DNA of 64,000 nucleotides from a bacterium. Lineage in GTDB: Bacteria > Pseudomonadota > Alphaproteobacteria > Rhizobiales > Aestuariivirgaceae. Both the position numbers and the translations under genes were made by a program. Below, in pieces: positions 46,933-55,820 of the stretch; position 1 is the first letter of the stretch; every line of letters begins with the position of its first letter. The notes beneath the pieces were generated by a model. It did not search any database and was not told the DNA's origin. It worked only from the letters and a program-made list of their open reading frames with translations. The stretch spans positions 32,791-96,790 of the forward strand of contig JALHQC010000012.1 in the NCBI GenBank assembly GCA_022842165.1, read 5' to 3'.

Positions 46933-48171
46933 CTAGGCCGGTGCCGTGCCAAACAGGCGGCGGCGCGCGCTGAGCACCACGGCTTTCAGCGCCGGATTCC
47001 GCTTGATCACCCGCTTGGCGAGATAGAGAAGGCTCATTGCGCTGCTCCACACCAGGCCCTTGAGGGAGCAGGCCTGCAAGGTGTGATACAGTTCCAGCGT
47101 CTCGTCCGCCCAATGCCGCTTGTACGGCGCATCGCCGGCGGAAAAATCGAAGAATGCGAGTCCGGCCTTGCCGCAGGCGGCAATGGTCCGGCGCAGCGCC
47201 AGATCGCCCGGCGAATACCGGCGCCGCGGACCTGCCGCAAGCGACGAGATCAGCGCCCAGTAGCCATTGGCGTGGATGCCGCCAAGCATGACGGACAGGA
47301 TCTCGCCGCCGCTGGACAGGTAGTAGGGTGCGAGGATCGGGTGGTCCTCGTCCTGAAGCTCCGCGATGCGATGAATGAACCGCCGTTCGCTAGGGCCGAA
47401 GACGCCGTGCACGCCCATTTCGGCCAATCGCTGTTCCTGTTGCCGGAACATGACGTCGATCACCTCATGAGTACGGTCCTTGCCCACCGGCAGGCCAAAC
47501 TCGATCTCGCCCGTCTTGGCGAGATGGGCCTCGTTCTTCCGTGCCGTGCGGCGGCGCTCGGAGGAGAATTTCGTGTTGTAAACGATTTCGAAATCCGGCT
47601 GGAGATGCAGGCTGAACGACAGGTTGGCGCCGCGGATGTTGAAGATCGGCGCCATCGGGTTGGGACGGCCGAACAGGGTGTCCGGCATCTGGGTCAGGGC
47701 AATGGCATCGACCTTGCCGACGGCCTCCACCACGCTGGCCCAATGGGCCTCGAACCATTCCCCGGCGCCGGCGAGGAATGCCGCATCGTAGAGGCCGTAA
47801 CCATAATTGTGATGTGGAAACCCCAGCCATTCGAGAACGCGCATGCCCTGACGCCGCCTGATTTGCAGCGGCAGGAGAAAGCGCAGCTGGCCCGCCGCGT
47901 CCCGCGCCGTCACGATCATCGGCGTGGCGCCAAGTTCGGCGCCGGAGGTTTCCAGCCACGCGCGGCACCAGATGAAGTTCTGGTAGAGCGTGCCCATGGC
48001 GCGCGTCTCGAAGCCCTGCCAGGCCTGCTGGATTGCAAAAATGTCGGAATGGACTGCGAGAGTCAGGGCGGAAACGCCGGCAAGCCGCGCCTCGCGCGGG
48101 GAAAATCCGCTACGGGCTACGGCAACGGTTCTTTCATAGGCCGGGGCGTAGAGTGCCGGGCGAACCATCAT
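46933..48171 (-). CDS. CelD/FemAB-like GNAT acyltransferase (HfsK-like)
   Basis: About 412 residues from ATG 48171; the frame is open to 48210. The N-terminal half matches CelD/BcsL (AGVSALTLAVHSDIFAIQQAW, then FPHHNYGYGLYDAAFL) and the C-terminal half is an Acetyltransf_6 GNAT domain (GIHANGYWALISSLAAG, FDFSAGDAPYKRHWADE). In Caulobacter, HfsK of this type modifies holdfast polysaccharide and affects its cohesiveness. It is divergent from the deacetylase, with starts only about 16 bp apart. Confidence 0.87.
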   Translation of the reverse strand: MMVRPALYAPAYERTVAVARSGFSPREARLAGVSALTLAVHSDIFAIQQAWQGFETRAMGTLYQNFIWCRAWLETSGAELGATPMIVTARDAAGQLRFLLPLQIRRRQGMRVLEWLGFPHHNYGYGLYDAAFLAGAGEWFEAHWASVVEAVGKVDAIALTQMPDTLFGRPNPMAPIFNIRGANLSFSLHLQPDFEIVYNTKFSSERRRTARKNEAHLAKTGEIEFGLPVGKDRTHEVIDVMFRQQEQRLAEMGVHGVFGPSERRFIHRIAELQDEDHPILAPYYLSSGGEILSVMLGGIHANGYWALISSLAAGPRRRYSPGDLALRRTIAACGKAGLAFFDFSAGDAPYKRHWADETLELYHTLQACSLKGLVWSSAMSLLYLAKRVIKRNPALKAVVLSARRRLFGTAPA

Positions 48172-48187
48172 CTTGCGGGCAGGGCCA

Positions 48188-49237
48188 ATGCCGGGCGCCA
48201 CCATATTCAAGACCAGCCTCGATGTTCTGTACTATTCTGGTGCATCGATCGCTCTGCGTCAGTTCTTCGGCGGGAACGGTGCAATTTTCATGCTGCACCA
48301 TGTCATTCCTGGTGGCGGCAGCGAAGACGGCTTCGCTCCCAATTCCGGCCTCGAAATCACGCCCGGGTTCCTCGACCAGGTCTTGACCATGCTGCAGATG
48401 CGCGGTTTCGATCTGGTTAATCTCGATGAAGCGGTGAACCGCATCGAGGATGGCGGCAGGCCTTTCGCGGCCTTCACGCTCGACGACGGGTATCGCGACA
48501 ACCTCGTTCACGCGCAGCCGGTGTTCCAGCGGCACAATTGCCCCTACACGGTTTTCGTGGCGCCAGCGATTACCGAAGGCACCTGCGACTTGTGGTGGCG
48601 CGGCCTTGAAGCGGCAATCGCCGGCAATGCCAGCGTGAAGGCCGAGATCGGCGGCGAGGCCCTGGTGCTCGACACCTCGACCACCGAACGCAAGCACGAA
48701 GCCTGGAAAAAACTGTACTGGCCGGTGCGGACGCTGGAGCAGCACCAGCAGCGGAGCTGGATCAGGGATTTCTGCAGCCGTCATGGCGTGGACCTGCGGG
48801 CGATCTGTACCGATGCCGCCATGACCTGGGATGAAATCCGCATTTTGGCAGCCGACCCGCTGTGCACGATCGGCGCCCATACCATCAATCATTTCAATGT
48901 GAAGGCGCTGCCTGCTGAAGAAGCGCTTGAAGAAATGACGGCATCCGCCGACATCATCGCGCAGCAGACGGGCAAGCGGCCGGACTTCTTCGCTTATCCC
49001 TATGGCGATGAGACCTCCGCAGGTCCCCGCGAGTTCGAGCTGGCCCGCGCCGCCGGCTTCAGGGCCGCGGTGACGACGCGCAAGGGCATGATCTTCCCCG
49101 CCCACCGCGACCATCTGACGGCGTTGCCACGCTTCTCGCTCTCCGGCCACTTCCAGAACATGCGCTATGTGAACACGCTGATGTCGGGCGTGCCCTTCGC
49201 GCTGTTCAACGGGTTGCGGACGGTAAACGTCGGCTAG
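48188..49237 (+). CDS. Polysaccharide deacetylase (NodB domain, HfsH-like)
   Basis: About 349 residues from ATG 48188; TTG 48173 is also in frame. AFTLDDGYRDN carries the catalytic and metal Asp pair, GAHTINHFNV the H-x3-H metal site, and FFAYPYGDE motif 3 of family CE4. It removes N-acetyl groups from polymerised or lipid-linked amino sugars. It has no signal peptide, so it likely acts in the cytoplasm or at the membrane, as HfsH does. Its TAG shares CTAG with the convergent DUF2842 gene. Confidence 0.92.
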   Translation: MPGATIFKTSLDVLYYSGASIALRQFFGGNGAIFMLHHVIPGGGSEDGFAPNSGLEITPGFLDQVLTMLQMRGFDLVNLDEAVNRIEDGGRPFAAFTLDDGYRDNLVHAQPVFQRHNCPYTVFVAPAITEGTCDLWWRGLEAAIAGNASVKAEIGGEALVLDTSTTERKHEAWKKLYWPVRTLEQHQQRSWIRDFCSRHGVDLRAICTDAAMTWDEIRILAADPLCTIGAHTINHFNVKALPAEEALEEMTASADIIAQQTGKRPDFFAYPYGDETSAGPREFELARAAGFRAAVTTRKGMIFPAHRDHLTALPRFSLSGHFQNMRYVNTLMSGVPFALFNGLRTVNVG

Positions 49238-49443
49238 GCTTCGTCCGGCCTGACCATCCAGCGGATGATGGCCATCACGACAGGAATCCACAGCAGCCCG
49301 GCGATAATGAAATAGACCAGCTCAACCGCCATGCCGTTTCCCACGGCGAAATGGCCGCCGACCGCCATGGCGGCAAGTGAGTAAACGATCATGAACAAAA
49401 CGGTGGCAAGGGTGCCGATGGCCTTCCGGGTGCGCTGTTTCAT
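49234..49443 (-). CDS. DUF2842 family small membrane protein
   Basis: The 69-residue protein starts MKQRTRKAIGT and has two membrane helices (about 10-30 and 40-62), a pattern of the alphaproteobacterial DUF2842 family. Its function is unknown. It is divergent from ctaA, a neighbourhood I recall from other Rhizobiales. Confidence 0.85.
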   Translation of the reverse strand: MKQRTRKAIGTLATVLFMIVYSLAAMAVGGHFAVGNGMAVELVYFIIAGLLWIPVVMAIIRWMVRPDEA

Positions 49444-49518
49444 GGCCCAGACCTAGGGCCGGCGGCGCGGCGCTGCAAGGGCCGGCACTGCGGCGCTTCA
49501 TCACTTGAAGGCGAGGGG

Positions 49519-50559
49519 ATGGACCCGTATCTGGCCTTCATGGAGAACTTGAACTCTTACCAGGCCGCGGCCTTGCCTTATGTGAAGGGCTGGCTCTACT
49601 TCGTTGCCTTCCTGATCTTCTGCATGGTGATCGTCGGCGGTGCGACGCGGCTGACCGACAGCGGACTGTCGATCACCGAATGGCAGCCGCTGCTGGGCGC
49701 CATTCCGCCGCTCACCGAGGCCGACTGGCTGGCGGCACTCGAGAAATACCGGCAGATCCCCGAGTATCAGCTCATCAACAAGGGGATGAGCCTCGACGAG
49801 TTCAAGTTCATCTACTGGTGGGAATGGGCGCATCGCTTCCTCGGGCGCTTCATCGGCATGGCCTTCTTCCTGCCCTTCGTCTATTTCGCTGCCACGGGCG
49901 CGCTGACGCTGAAGATGGCATTGCGCTTTGCAGTGTTGCTGGTGCTGGGTGGCCTGCAGGGCGCGCTCGGCTGGTACATGGTGTCATCGGGCCTCGTCGA
50001 CCGGGTGGATGTGAGCCAGTATCGCCTCTCGGCGCATCTGACGCTTGCAACCGTGATCTTCGCCGCAATCCTCTGGGTGGCCTTCGGGCTCGGAAGCCAG
50101 CGCCGGAGGCCCGCCACGAGCCGCGAAGGCATGGCGCTGGTGATCGCGGCGCTGGTGATCCTGCAGGTCGCGGCAGGAGGTTTCGTCGCGGGGCTGGATG
50201 CCGGCATGGGTTACAACACCTGGCCCTTGATGGAAGGCGAGATCGTGCCGAAGGGACTTCTTGTAATGGAGCCCGCCTGGCGCAATCTGTTCGAGAACGC
50301 CATGACGGTGCAATTCAACCATCGGGTACTGGCCTATGTCATCGCCATTGCTGCCGCGGGCTATGCCTATGTCGTGCAGACGCGCGAGGCGGGCCTGATT
50401 CTTGCCGCCGTGCTGCTGCAGATTGTTTTCGGCATATGGACGCTGCTGTGGCAGGTGCCGCTGTGGCTCGGCCTCGTGCATCAGGGCGGAGCGCTCGTTG
50501 TTCTCGCCGCCGCGATCTGGAACATGCATCGCGTTCTCGAGCGGAAGGCGGCGCAATGA
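49519..50559 (+). CDS. ctaA: Haem A synthase (CtaA/COX15)
   Basis: The 346-residue inner-membrane enzyme with eight helices oxidises haem O to haem A for cytochrome aa3 oxidase. FCMVIVGGATRLTDSGLSITEW and the haem-ligating His in WWEWAHRFLGR and QFNHRVLAY are conserved; AGLDAGMGYNTWPLM is typical of the COX15 branch. A terminator-like hairpin follows its stop directly. Confidence 0.96.
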   Translation: MDPYLAFMENLNSYQAAALPYVKGWLYFVAFLIFCMVIVGGATRLTDSGLSITEWQPLLGAIPPLTEADWLAALEKYRQIPEYQLINKGMSLDEFKFIYWWEWAHRFLGRFIGMAFFLPFVYFAATGALTLKMALRFAVLLVLGGLQGALGWYMVSSGLVDRVDVSQYRLSAHLTLATVIFAAILWVAFGLGSQRRRPATSREGMALVIAALVILQVAAGGFVAGLDAGMGYNTWPLMEGEIVPKGLLVMEPAWRNLFENAMTVQFNHRVLAYVIAIAAAGYAYVVQTREAGLILAAVLLQIVFGIWTLLWQVPLWLGLVHQGGALVVLAAAIWNMHRVLERKAAQ

Positions 50560-50585
50560 AATGGCCGGGGTTAAGCCCGGCCATT
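50560..50585. terminator. Bidirectional hairpin between ctaA and metY
   Basis: A perfect 10-bp stem (AATGGCCGGG / CCCGGCCATT) with a 6-base loop begins at the base after the ctaA stop and ends 21 bases before the convergent metY stop. Confidence 0.75.
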
Positions 50586-50606
50586 CGTTAATTCATGTTG
50601 CAGTGA

Positions 50607-51884
50607 TTACGCGATCGCCTGTTCGAGATCGGCGATGATGTCTTCCACATCCTCGATACCGATGGACAGGCGCACCACATCCGGCGTGGCGCCGGCGAGT
50701 TTCAGCTGGTCGGCGCTGAGCTGGCTGTGCGTGGTCGATGCCGGGTGGATGATGAGCGAGCGCGTATCGCCGATATTGGCGAGATGCGAGAGGAGCTTCA
50801 CCGACGACACGGCCTTGACGCCTGCTTCGTAGCCGCCCTTGAGGCCGAAGGTAAAGACCGAGCCCGCACCCTTCGGACAATATTTCTTGGCCAGTGCATT
50901 GTGCTTGTCGTCGGGAAGGCCCGCGTAGTTCACCCATGAGACATTGGGATGCTTCTTCAACCACTGCGCCACTTTCATTGCGTTGTCGCAATGGCGCTGC
51001 ATGCGAAGGCTCAGTGTTTCCATGCCGGTGAGGATGAGGAATGCGTTCATCGGCGCAATTGAGGGCCCAAGATCGCGCAGGCCCAGCACGCGGGCGGCGA
51101 TCGCGAAGGCGATGTTGCCGAAGGTCTCGTGCAGCTTCAGGCCATGGTAGGAACCATTGGGCTCTGAGAGCAGGGGATAGCGCCCGGACTTCGACCAGTC
51201 GAAATTGCCGGCATCGACGATGACGCCGCCCATCGAGTTGCCGTGGCCGCCCATGAACTTGGTGAGCGAGTGAAGAACGATGTTGGCGCCATGCTCGATG
51301 GGCTTGCAGAGATAGGGTGTTGCCATGGTGTTGTCGACGATCAAGGGCACGCCCGCGGCCTTGGCGATTTTCGCGACGGCCCCGATGTCGGTGATGCGGC
51401 CGCCGGGATTGGCGATCGACTCGACGAAGATCGCCTTGGTCTTGGGGCTCAGCGCCTTTTCGATCGAGCCGACGTCGTCTGCGTCTGCCCAAACGACATG
51501 CCAGCCGAAGGACTTGAAGGCGTGGCTGAACTGGTTGATCGAGCCGCCGTAAAGCTGGCGCGTGGCGATGAATTCGTCACCGGGCTGCATCATGGTGTGG
51601 AAGGCGAGAAGCTGTGCCGCATGACCTGAAGCCACTGCAAGCGCCGCCGTGCCGCCTTCGAGTGCCGCGACCTTGGCTTCGAGCACTGACTGCGTCGGGT
51701 TCATGATGCGGGTGTAGATGTTTCCGAAAGCCCGGAGCGCGAAGAGGTCGGAAGCGTGCTTTACATCCTGGAAGACGAAGGCGGTCGTCTGATAGATCGG
51801 CGTGATGCGCGCACCCGTCGCCGGGTCGGGCGCAGCACCGGCATGAAGTGCCAGCGTATCGAATCCGGGGGTTCTGTCGGCCAT
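50607..51884 (-). CDS. metY: O-acetylhomoserine sulfhydrylase
   Basis: The 425-residue PLP enzyme makes homocysteine from O-acetylhomoserine and sulfide, leading to methionine. HSLTKFMGGHGNSMGG holds the PLP lysine and the N-terminal PDPATGARITPIYQTTAFVF is typical. Its length fits MetY better than the shorter MetZ. AAGGAGAG precedes ATG 51884. A stable hairpin lies in its leader. Confidence 0.94.
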   Translation of the reverse strand: MADRTPGFDTLALHAGAAPDPATGARITPIYQTTAFVFQDVKHASDLFALRAFGNIYTRIMNPTQSVLEAKVAALEGGTAALAVASGHAAQLLAFHTMMQPGDEFIATRQLYGGSINQFSHAFKSFGWHVVWADADDVGSIEKALSPKTKAIFVESIANPGGRITDIGAVAKIAKAAGVPLIVDNTMATPYLCKPIEHGANIVLHSLTKFMGGHGNSMGGVIVDAGNFDWSKSGRYPLLSEPNGSYHGLKLHETFGNIAFAIAARVLGLRDLGPSIAPMNAFLILTGMETLSLRMQRHCDNAMKVAQWLKKHPNVSWVNYAGLPDDKHNALAKKYCPKGAGSVFTFGLKGGYEAGVKAVSSVKLLSHLANIGDTRSLIIHPASTTHSQLSADQLKLAGATPDVVRLSIGIEDVEDIIADLEQAIA

Positions 51885-51906
51885 TGTCGTCTCTCCTTGA
51901 AAGTCA

Positions 51907-51929
51907 GGGCCGGGAACTTAACCCGGCCC
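51907..51929 (-). promoter_or_regulatory. Stable hairpin in the metY leader
   Basis: A perfect 8-bp stem (GGGCCGGG / CCCGGCCC) with a 7-base loop lies 22 bases upstream of the metY ATG and 24 bases after the upstream cytochrome b561 stop. It lacks a T-tract. It may be the b561 terminator or part of a leader control element; I could not fit it to the SAM-II consensus. Confidence 0.4.
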
Positions 51930-51953
51930 GACGCAAACGACAATTGAGCTGTT

Positions 51954-52520
51954 TCAATGGGGAAGCATGCGCCACAGGACGCCGTCATTGTCCAGAAACT
52001 GGTGCTTCACCGCCGCCAGAACATGGAGAGCGACGAGCACGATCATCGCATTGCTGCCGATTTCATGTAATTCCTTTGCCGCTTCACCCAGGGCGGGGGC
52101 GGCTGGGAGTGCAAACAGGCCAAAGACCCGCAGCGATGCCATGGCGGGTTCTTCGCGCACGAAGTCTCCGAAGGCCAGCCAGCCGGTCAAGGGAATGCCG
52201 ATCAGGAGTGCGTAAAACGCAAGGTGCGCGAGCTTTGAGACGGCGACCTCCCACGGCTTCATGGTCACGGGAAGTGGCGGCGCGGTATGCGTAACCCGCC
52301 AGAGAAGCCGCAGCAGCGTCAGGGCGAGAATGGCAACGCCGATGCTGACATGGATCGAGGGAAGGAATGTGCCGGCGAATGCTTCGCCCGCTTCTTCGAA
52401 TTCCTCGCCGGCCTCGATCAGTTCTTCGCCGAAAGCGAGCATGAAAATGATGAGCAGCGCCGTGACCCAATGCAGCAGCATGGCGGTGCCATCATATTTC
52501 GTCCGTCCGATCTCACGCAT
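51954..52520 (-). CDS. Cytochrome b561 family protein
   Basis: About 188 residues from ATG 52520. Four membrane helices carry the His residues LLHWVTALL, IHVSIGVAIL, LAHLAFYALL and LHVLAAVKHQF, enough to bind two b haems. Such proteins pass electrons between quinone and periplasmic partners. It has an acidic periplasmic loop (EELIEAGEEFEEAGEAF). The frame open to 52667 belongs to upstream sequence. Confidence 0.9.
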   Translation of the reverse strand: MREIGRTKYDGTAMLLHWVTALLIIFMLAFGEELIEAGEEFEEAGEAFAGTFLPSIHVSIGVAILALTLLRLLWRVTHTAPPLPVTMKPWEVAVSKLAHLAFYALLIGIPLTGWLAFGDFVREEPAMASLRVFGLFALPAAPALGEAAKELHEIGSNAMIVLVALHVLAAVKHQFLDNDGVLWRMLPH

Positions 52521-52614
52521 GTCCGTGGCCTTTCCCTTTGAATGAAAGACGTGCCTCGCGTGCCCTTTCAGGTGCAGTTCTGGCGCAGATCGGCCATGCG
52601 GTCCTTGCGGTGGA

Positions 52615-53151
52615 TCAATAGCCTGTCTTGGGTCCAAGCCCCAGGCTCTGCACCTTGCCGCTTTCATGCAGCGTCTGCTTGCGGGAGGAGAGAATGCCGG
52701 AGTTGCCGCCGACCCAGGCCCATTCGCCCGACAGCTTGCCGTATTCCATCTTCGGGCAGCGGTCCATGACGACCTGAAGGCCGGCGGCCTCGGCCCTGGC
52801 GGCCGCCTCGTCGTTGCGCACCGAAAGCTGCATCCAGATCACTTTTGGCTTAGGGTCGAGCGTCAGCGCCTCGTCGGTGATCGGCCCTGCGGCTTCCGAA
52901 TTGCGGAAGATATCGACCATGTCGATGGGCTTCGGAATATCCTTCAGTGCGCCATAGACCTTCTGCCCGAGAAGCTCCTGACCGGCGAGGCCGGGGTTGA
53001 CGGGGATCACCTCATAGCCCTTGTCCAGCAGATATTGCATCACGAAGTAGGACGGCCTCACGATGTTGCTGGATGCGCCGACCAGCGCGATGGTCTTCAC
53101 CGATTTCAGGATGTCGCGGATATAGTCGGCGGAATAGCTGTCATGATTCAT
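52615..53151 (-). CDS. CoA-binding domain protein (YccU-like)
   Basis: The 178-residue protein is a single Rossmann CoA-binding domain: TIALVGASSNIVRPSYFV, VNPGLAGQELLGQKVY and VIWMQLSVRNDEAAARAEAAG. No catalytic half follows, so it may be a CoA- or ligand-responsive factor rather than a synthetase. It is the last gene of a four-gene operon with 4-base overlaps (VOC, enoyl-CoA hydratase, secreted unknown). Confidence 0.9.
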   Translation of the reverse strand: MNHDSYSADYIRDILKSVKTIALVGASSNIVRPSYFVMQYLLDKGYEVIPVNPGLAGQELLGQKVYGALKDIPKPIDMVDIFRNSEAAGPITDEALTLDPKPKVIWMQLSVRNDEAAARAEAAGLQVVMDRCPKMEYGKLSGEWAWVGGNSGILSSRKQTLHESGKVQSLGLGPKTGY

Positions 53152-53573
53152 GGCAATTGCACGCGGCCTTCGGGCGAGATCGGAAAATAGGGATTGCAGG
53201 CCACTTCCCAGAGATGGCCATCGGGGTCTGCGAAATAGCCTGAATATCCGCCCCAGAACACCTTTACCGGTTTCTTCACGAGCGTTGCCCCGCATGAAAC
53301 GGCATGGTCGACGATGGCATCGGCTTCGGCCTCGCTCTCCGCGTTCCAGGCGAGCGTCATGCCGCGAAACGGCTTGGGCGGCGAGACTTCGACATGGGCG
53401 TCGTCCGCCAGCGCGTCGTGGCCGAACAGAGCCAACACCACGCCGTTGGCATCGAAGAATGCCACTTGTTCGTTGCTGGCGGATGACGCCTTGAGCCCGA
53501 GCCGTTCGTAAAATCCACGCGCGCGTTGGATGTCGGCAACGCCGAGCGTCACGATGTTGATTCTGGGCGTCAC
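53148..53573 (-). CDS. VOC/glyoxalase-fold family protein
   Basis: The 141-residue protein has the two beta-alpha-beta-beta-beta modules of the vicinal-oxygen-chelate fold (VTLGVADIQRARGFYERLGL, GYFADPDGHLWEVACNPYF, with the metal-site Glu in the last segment). The reaction is not assignable: glyoxalase, dioxygenase and resistance proteins all share it. It overlaps both neighbours by four bases. Confidence 0.9.
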   Translation of the reverse strand: MTPRINIVTLGVADIQRARGFYERLGLKASSASNEQVAFFDANGVVLALFGHDALADDAHVEVSPPKPFRGMTLAWNAESEAEADAIVDHAVSCGATLVKKPVKVFWGGYSGYFADPDGHLWEVACNPYFPISPEGRVQLP

Positions 53574-54364
53574 GGTTCGTCACTCCACTGCGGCGGCCGC
53601 TTGCCGATGAAGGCGGCGATGCCTTCCTCGGCATCGCGCTTCAGCAGGTTCTCCGTCATCACGCGCGCGGTGAAGGCATAGGCTTCTTCGAGTGGCAGAT
53701 CGGCCTGCGCGTAGAAGGCTTCCTTGCCCGTCTTCACCGTCACCATCGATTTCGATGCGATCCTGGCTGCGAGCGCATCGACCGTTTCGGCCAGTTCATT
53801 GGCGGGGACGACGCGATTGACGAGCCCCATCCGCGCGGCATCCTGTGCATCGAAGATATCGCCGGTGAGCAGCATCTCCATCGCATGTTTCTGCGCGACG
53901 TTGCGCGACAGCGCCACCATCGGCGTCGAGCAGAACAGCCCGATGTTGACGCCGGGTGTGCAGAACCGCGCCGTATCCGCCGCAATGGCGAGATCGCAGC
54001 TTGCGACGAGCTGGCACCCGGCGGCGCTCGCCAGCCCGCTCACTTCGGCGATCACCGGCCTGGGGTGCCGCACGATCGACGTCATCAGTGCTGCGCAGGT
54101 ATCGAACAGTTGCGCGAAATAGGCCGCACCCTTGTCGTCATCGAAACGGTGGGCGGTGATTTCCTTGAGATTGTGCCCCGACGAAAAGGCCGGGCCAATG
54201 GCGGACAGCACGATGACGCGGACCGACCCGTCGTCACGCGCGGCATCGAGCGCGCCCTGCAACTCCGCCATCATCGCTTCGGACAGGCTGTTCCGCGTGC
54301 CGGCATCGTTGAGGGTGAGGCGCTGCACGCCTCCGGCACGGTGTTCGAGAAGCAGTCCGCTCAT
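53570..54364 (-). CDS. Enoyl-CoA hydratase/isomerase family protein
   Basis: The 264-residue crotonase-fold protein has AIGPAFSSGHNLKEITAHR, the CoA-binding oxyanion-hole segment, and EVSGLASAAGCQLVASCDLAIA, the second oxyanion motif. It most likely hydrates or isomerises an enoyl-CoA, though crotonases vary. It is coupled at both ends by 4-base overlaps. Confidence 0.93.
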   Translation of the reverse strand: MSGLLLEHRAGGVQRLTLNDAGTRNSLSEAMMAELQGALDAARDDGSVRVIVLSAIGPAFSSGHNLKEITAHRFDDDKGAAYFAQLFDTCAALMTSIVRHPRPVIAEVSGLASAAGCQLVASCDLAIAADTARFCTPGVNIGLFCSTPMVALSRNVAQKHAMEMLLTGDIFDAQDAARMGLVNRVVPANELAETVDALAARIASKSMVTVKTGKEAFYAQADLPLEEAYAFTARVMTENLLKRDAEEGIAAFIGKRPPQWSDEP

Positions 54365-55104
54365 TCTTCCTCGATATCGAGCTGCTTCAGCTTCGTCGAG
54401 TAAACCGGATCGGCCAGAAGCTCCTCGATCACCTTCTTGTTATTCTCGGACGGGATCATCGCCCGGAGTGCGGCGATCATGCGGTCCTTGATGTCCTGCG
54501 CCAGTTCGGTATCGGCCTCGACCTCGGCGATCTGCTGCTGCAGTTCGCTCGACTGGTCGTCCACGACGCTCGAATAGGTGACCCCAAGGGTGGTGATCGC
54601 CAGATTCCAGTCGTTCACATTGGCGAAGCCCGCCGCCTTGATATCGGCCTCGAAATTCTTGCCGTCAGGCGTCTGGTCAACGAAGTCCTGCAGGTTTTCA
54701 TATTTGTCGAGGTCGGAGTTGGCATATTTGTCCTTCGCCAGCAGATAGCTGTCGAGGGCACGGCGCGCGATGTCGGCTGTCAACTCCATCGTCTCGATGA
54801 CGGGAATCTCGCCGAGGCTGAGATCGTCCGGCGATATGCCATCGTCATTTGCGTCTTCGCCCTGTTGCGACGGGTCGGGCTCGGTGAGATCCTGGCCGGG
54901 CGGGGCGGGCGGAAGGTCGGGCGCGGGGGCAACCTCTGGCGCCGCGGGGGTGCCTGGAACAGGCGTGGCTTGCGGAATTTCCAGTGGCGGCGCGGCCTGG
55001 GCAATCACAACTTCGGACTGTTGCTCGACCGAAAGGGTGGCATCTGCCGCGCCGGAGCCCGCCACCAGCACTGCGGCCGCCAATAGATTGCTCAATCCGT
55101 TCAT
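54361..55104 (-). CDS. Secreted Pro-rich hypothetical protein
   Basis: About 247 residues from ATG 55104; the frame is open to 55131. It has a signal peptide ([21 protein letters not shown]) and a Pro/Ala-rich linker (about 45-90) that includes [14 protein letters not shown]. The C-terminal acidic helical domain includes [20 protein letters not shown], a probable coiled coil. I do not know the family. It is the first gene of the operon with the enoyl-CoA hydratase, and divergent from rplM. Confidence 0.8.
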   Translation of the reverse strand: MNGLSNLLAAAVLVAGSGAADATLSVEQQSEVVIAQAAPPLEIPQATPVPGTPAAPEVAPAPDLPPAPPGQDLTEPDPSQQGEDANDDGISPDDLSLGEIPVIETMELTADIARRALDSYLLAKDKYANSDLDKYENLQDFVDQTPDGKNFEADIKAAGFANVNDWNLAITTLGVTYSSVVDDQSSELQQQIAEVEADTELAQDIKDRMIAALRAMIPSENNKKVIEELLADPVYSTKLKQLDIEEE

Positions 55105-55252
55105 GTGTTTCTTCCCCACGAAACGAGACACTATGCCAAGCCAATGTGCCGGGAAAGAGTCAATTCAGGCGGGGAGGGGCACGCCAGCTACACTGTCCAA
55201 TGTGGTAATATGAAACCACCATACAAAAATCCATATTTTACGAGGGTTTTCC

Positions 55253-55281
55253 TTGACACTTGGGGTTCTGCCTCATATTCA
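55253..55281 (+). promoter_or_regulatory. Sigma-70 promoter of rplM-rpsI
   Basis: TTGACA at 55253-55258 and TATTCA at 55276-55281, 17 bases apart, in an AT-rich stretch about 73 bases upstream of the rplM ATG. This is the strongest promoter match in the window. Confidence 0.75.
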
Positions 55282-55353
55282 GCGGCCATTGAAATGGCTG
55301 TGGGGCTCAATCCCGCACTTTTTCCTTTGACCCGTAACGCCAGAGAAAATCAG

Positions 55354-55818
55354 ATGACAACCTATTCGGCGAAAGCCAAGGACATCGTGAAGAACTGGGT
55401 GCTGATCGATGCGGAAGGCCTGGTCGTCGGCCGTGCCGCCGCCATCATCGCCAACCGTCTTCGCGGCAAGCACAAGCCCACCTTCACGCCCCATATGGAT
55501 TGCGGCGACCATGTCGTCGTCATCAATGCCGAGAAGATCCACTTCACCGGCAAGAAGCGCGAGCAGAAGTCCTACTACCACCACACGGGTTTCCCTGGCG
55601 GTATCAAGGAACGCAATGCCGGCAAGATCCTCGACGGCAAGTTCCCGGATCGTATCCTCGAGCTCGCTGTGAAGCGCATGCTGCCCGGCGGCCCGCTGAA
55701 GCGCCAGCAGATGACGCACCTGCGCATCTATGCCGGTACCGCACACCCGCATGAGGCACAGAACCCCGCGCCCCTCGATATCCGGGCGATGAATCCCAAG
55801 AACGCGGTGAGAGGCTAA
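55354..55818 (+). CDS. rplM: 50S ribosomal protein L13
   Basis: The 154-residue protein starts at ATG 55354 ([15 protein letters not shown]). [21 protein letters not shown] and [15 protein letters not shown] are the L13 signatures. The frame open from 55105 is leader. L13 is an early-assembling 50S protein. rpsI follows two bases later. Confidence 0.97.
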   Translation: MTTYSAKAKDIVKNWVLIDAEGLVVGRAAAIIANRLRGKHKPTFTPHMDCGDHVVVINAEKIHFTGKKREQKSYYHHTGFPGGIKERNAGKILDGKFPDRILELAVKRMLPGGPLKRQQMTHLRIYAGTAHPHEAQNPAPLDIRAMNPKNAVRG

Positions 55819-55820
55819 TC

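Noticed and set aside
51885..51953. SAM-II riboswitch ahead of metY
   Set aside because: The hairpin and loop sequence do not match the SAM-II pseudoknot pattern as I know it; kept only as an unclassified leader hairpin.
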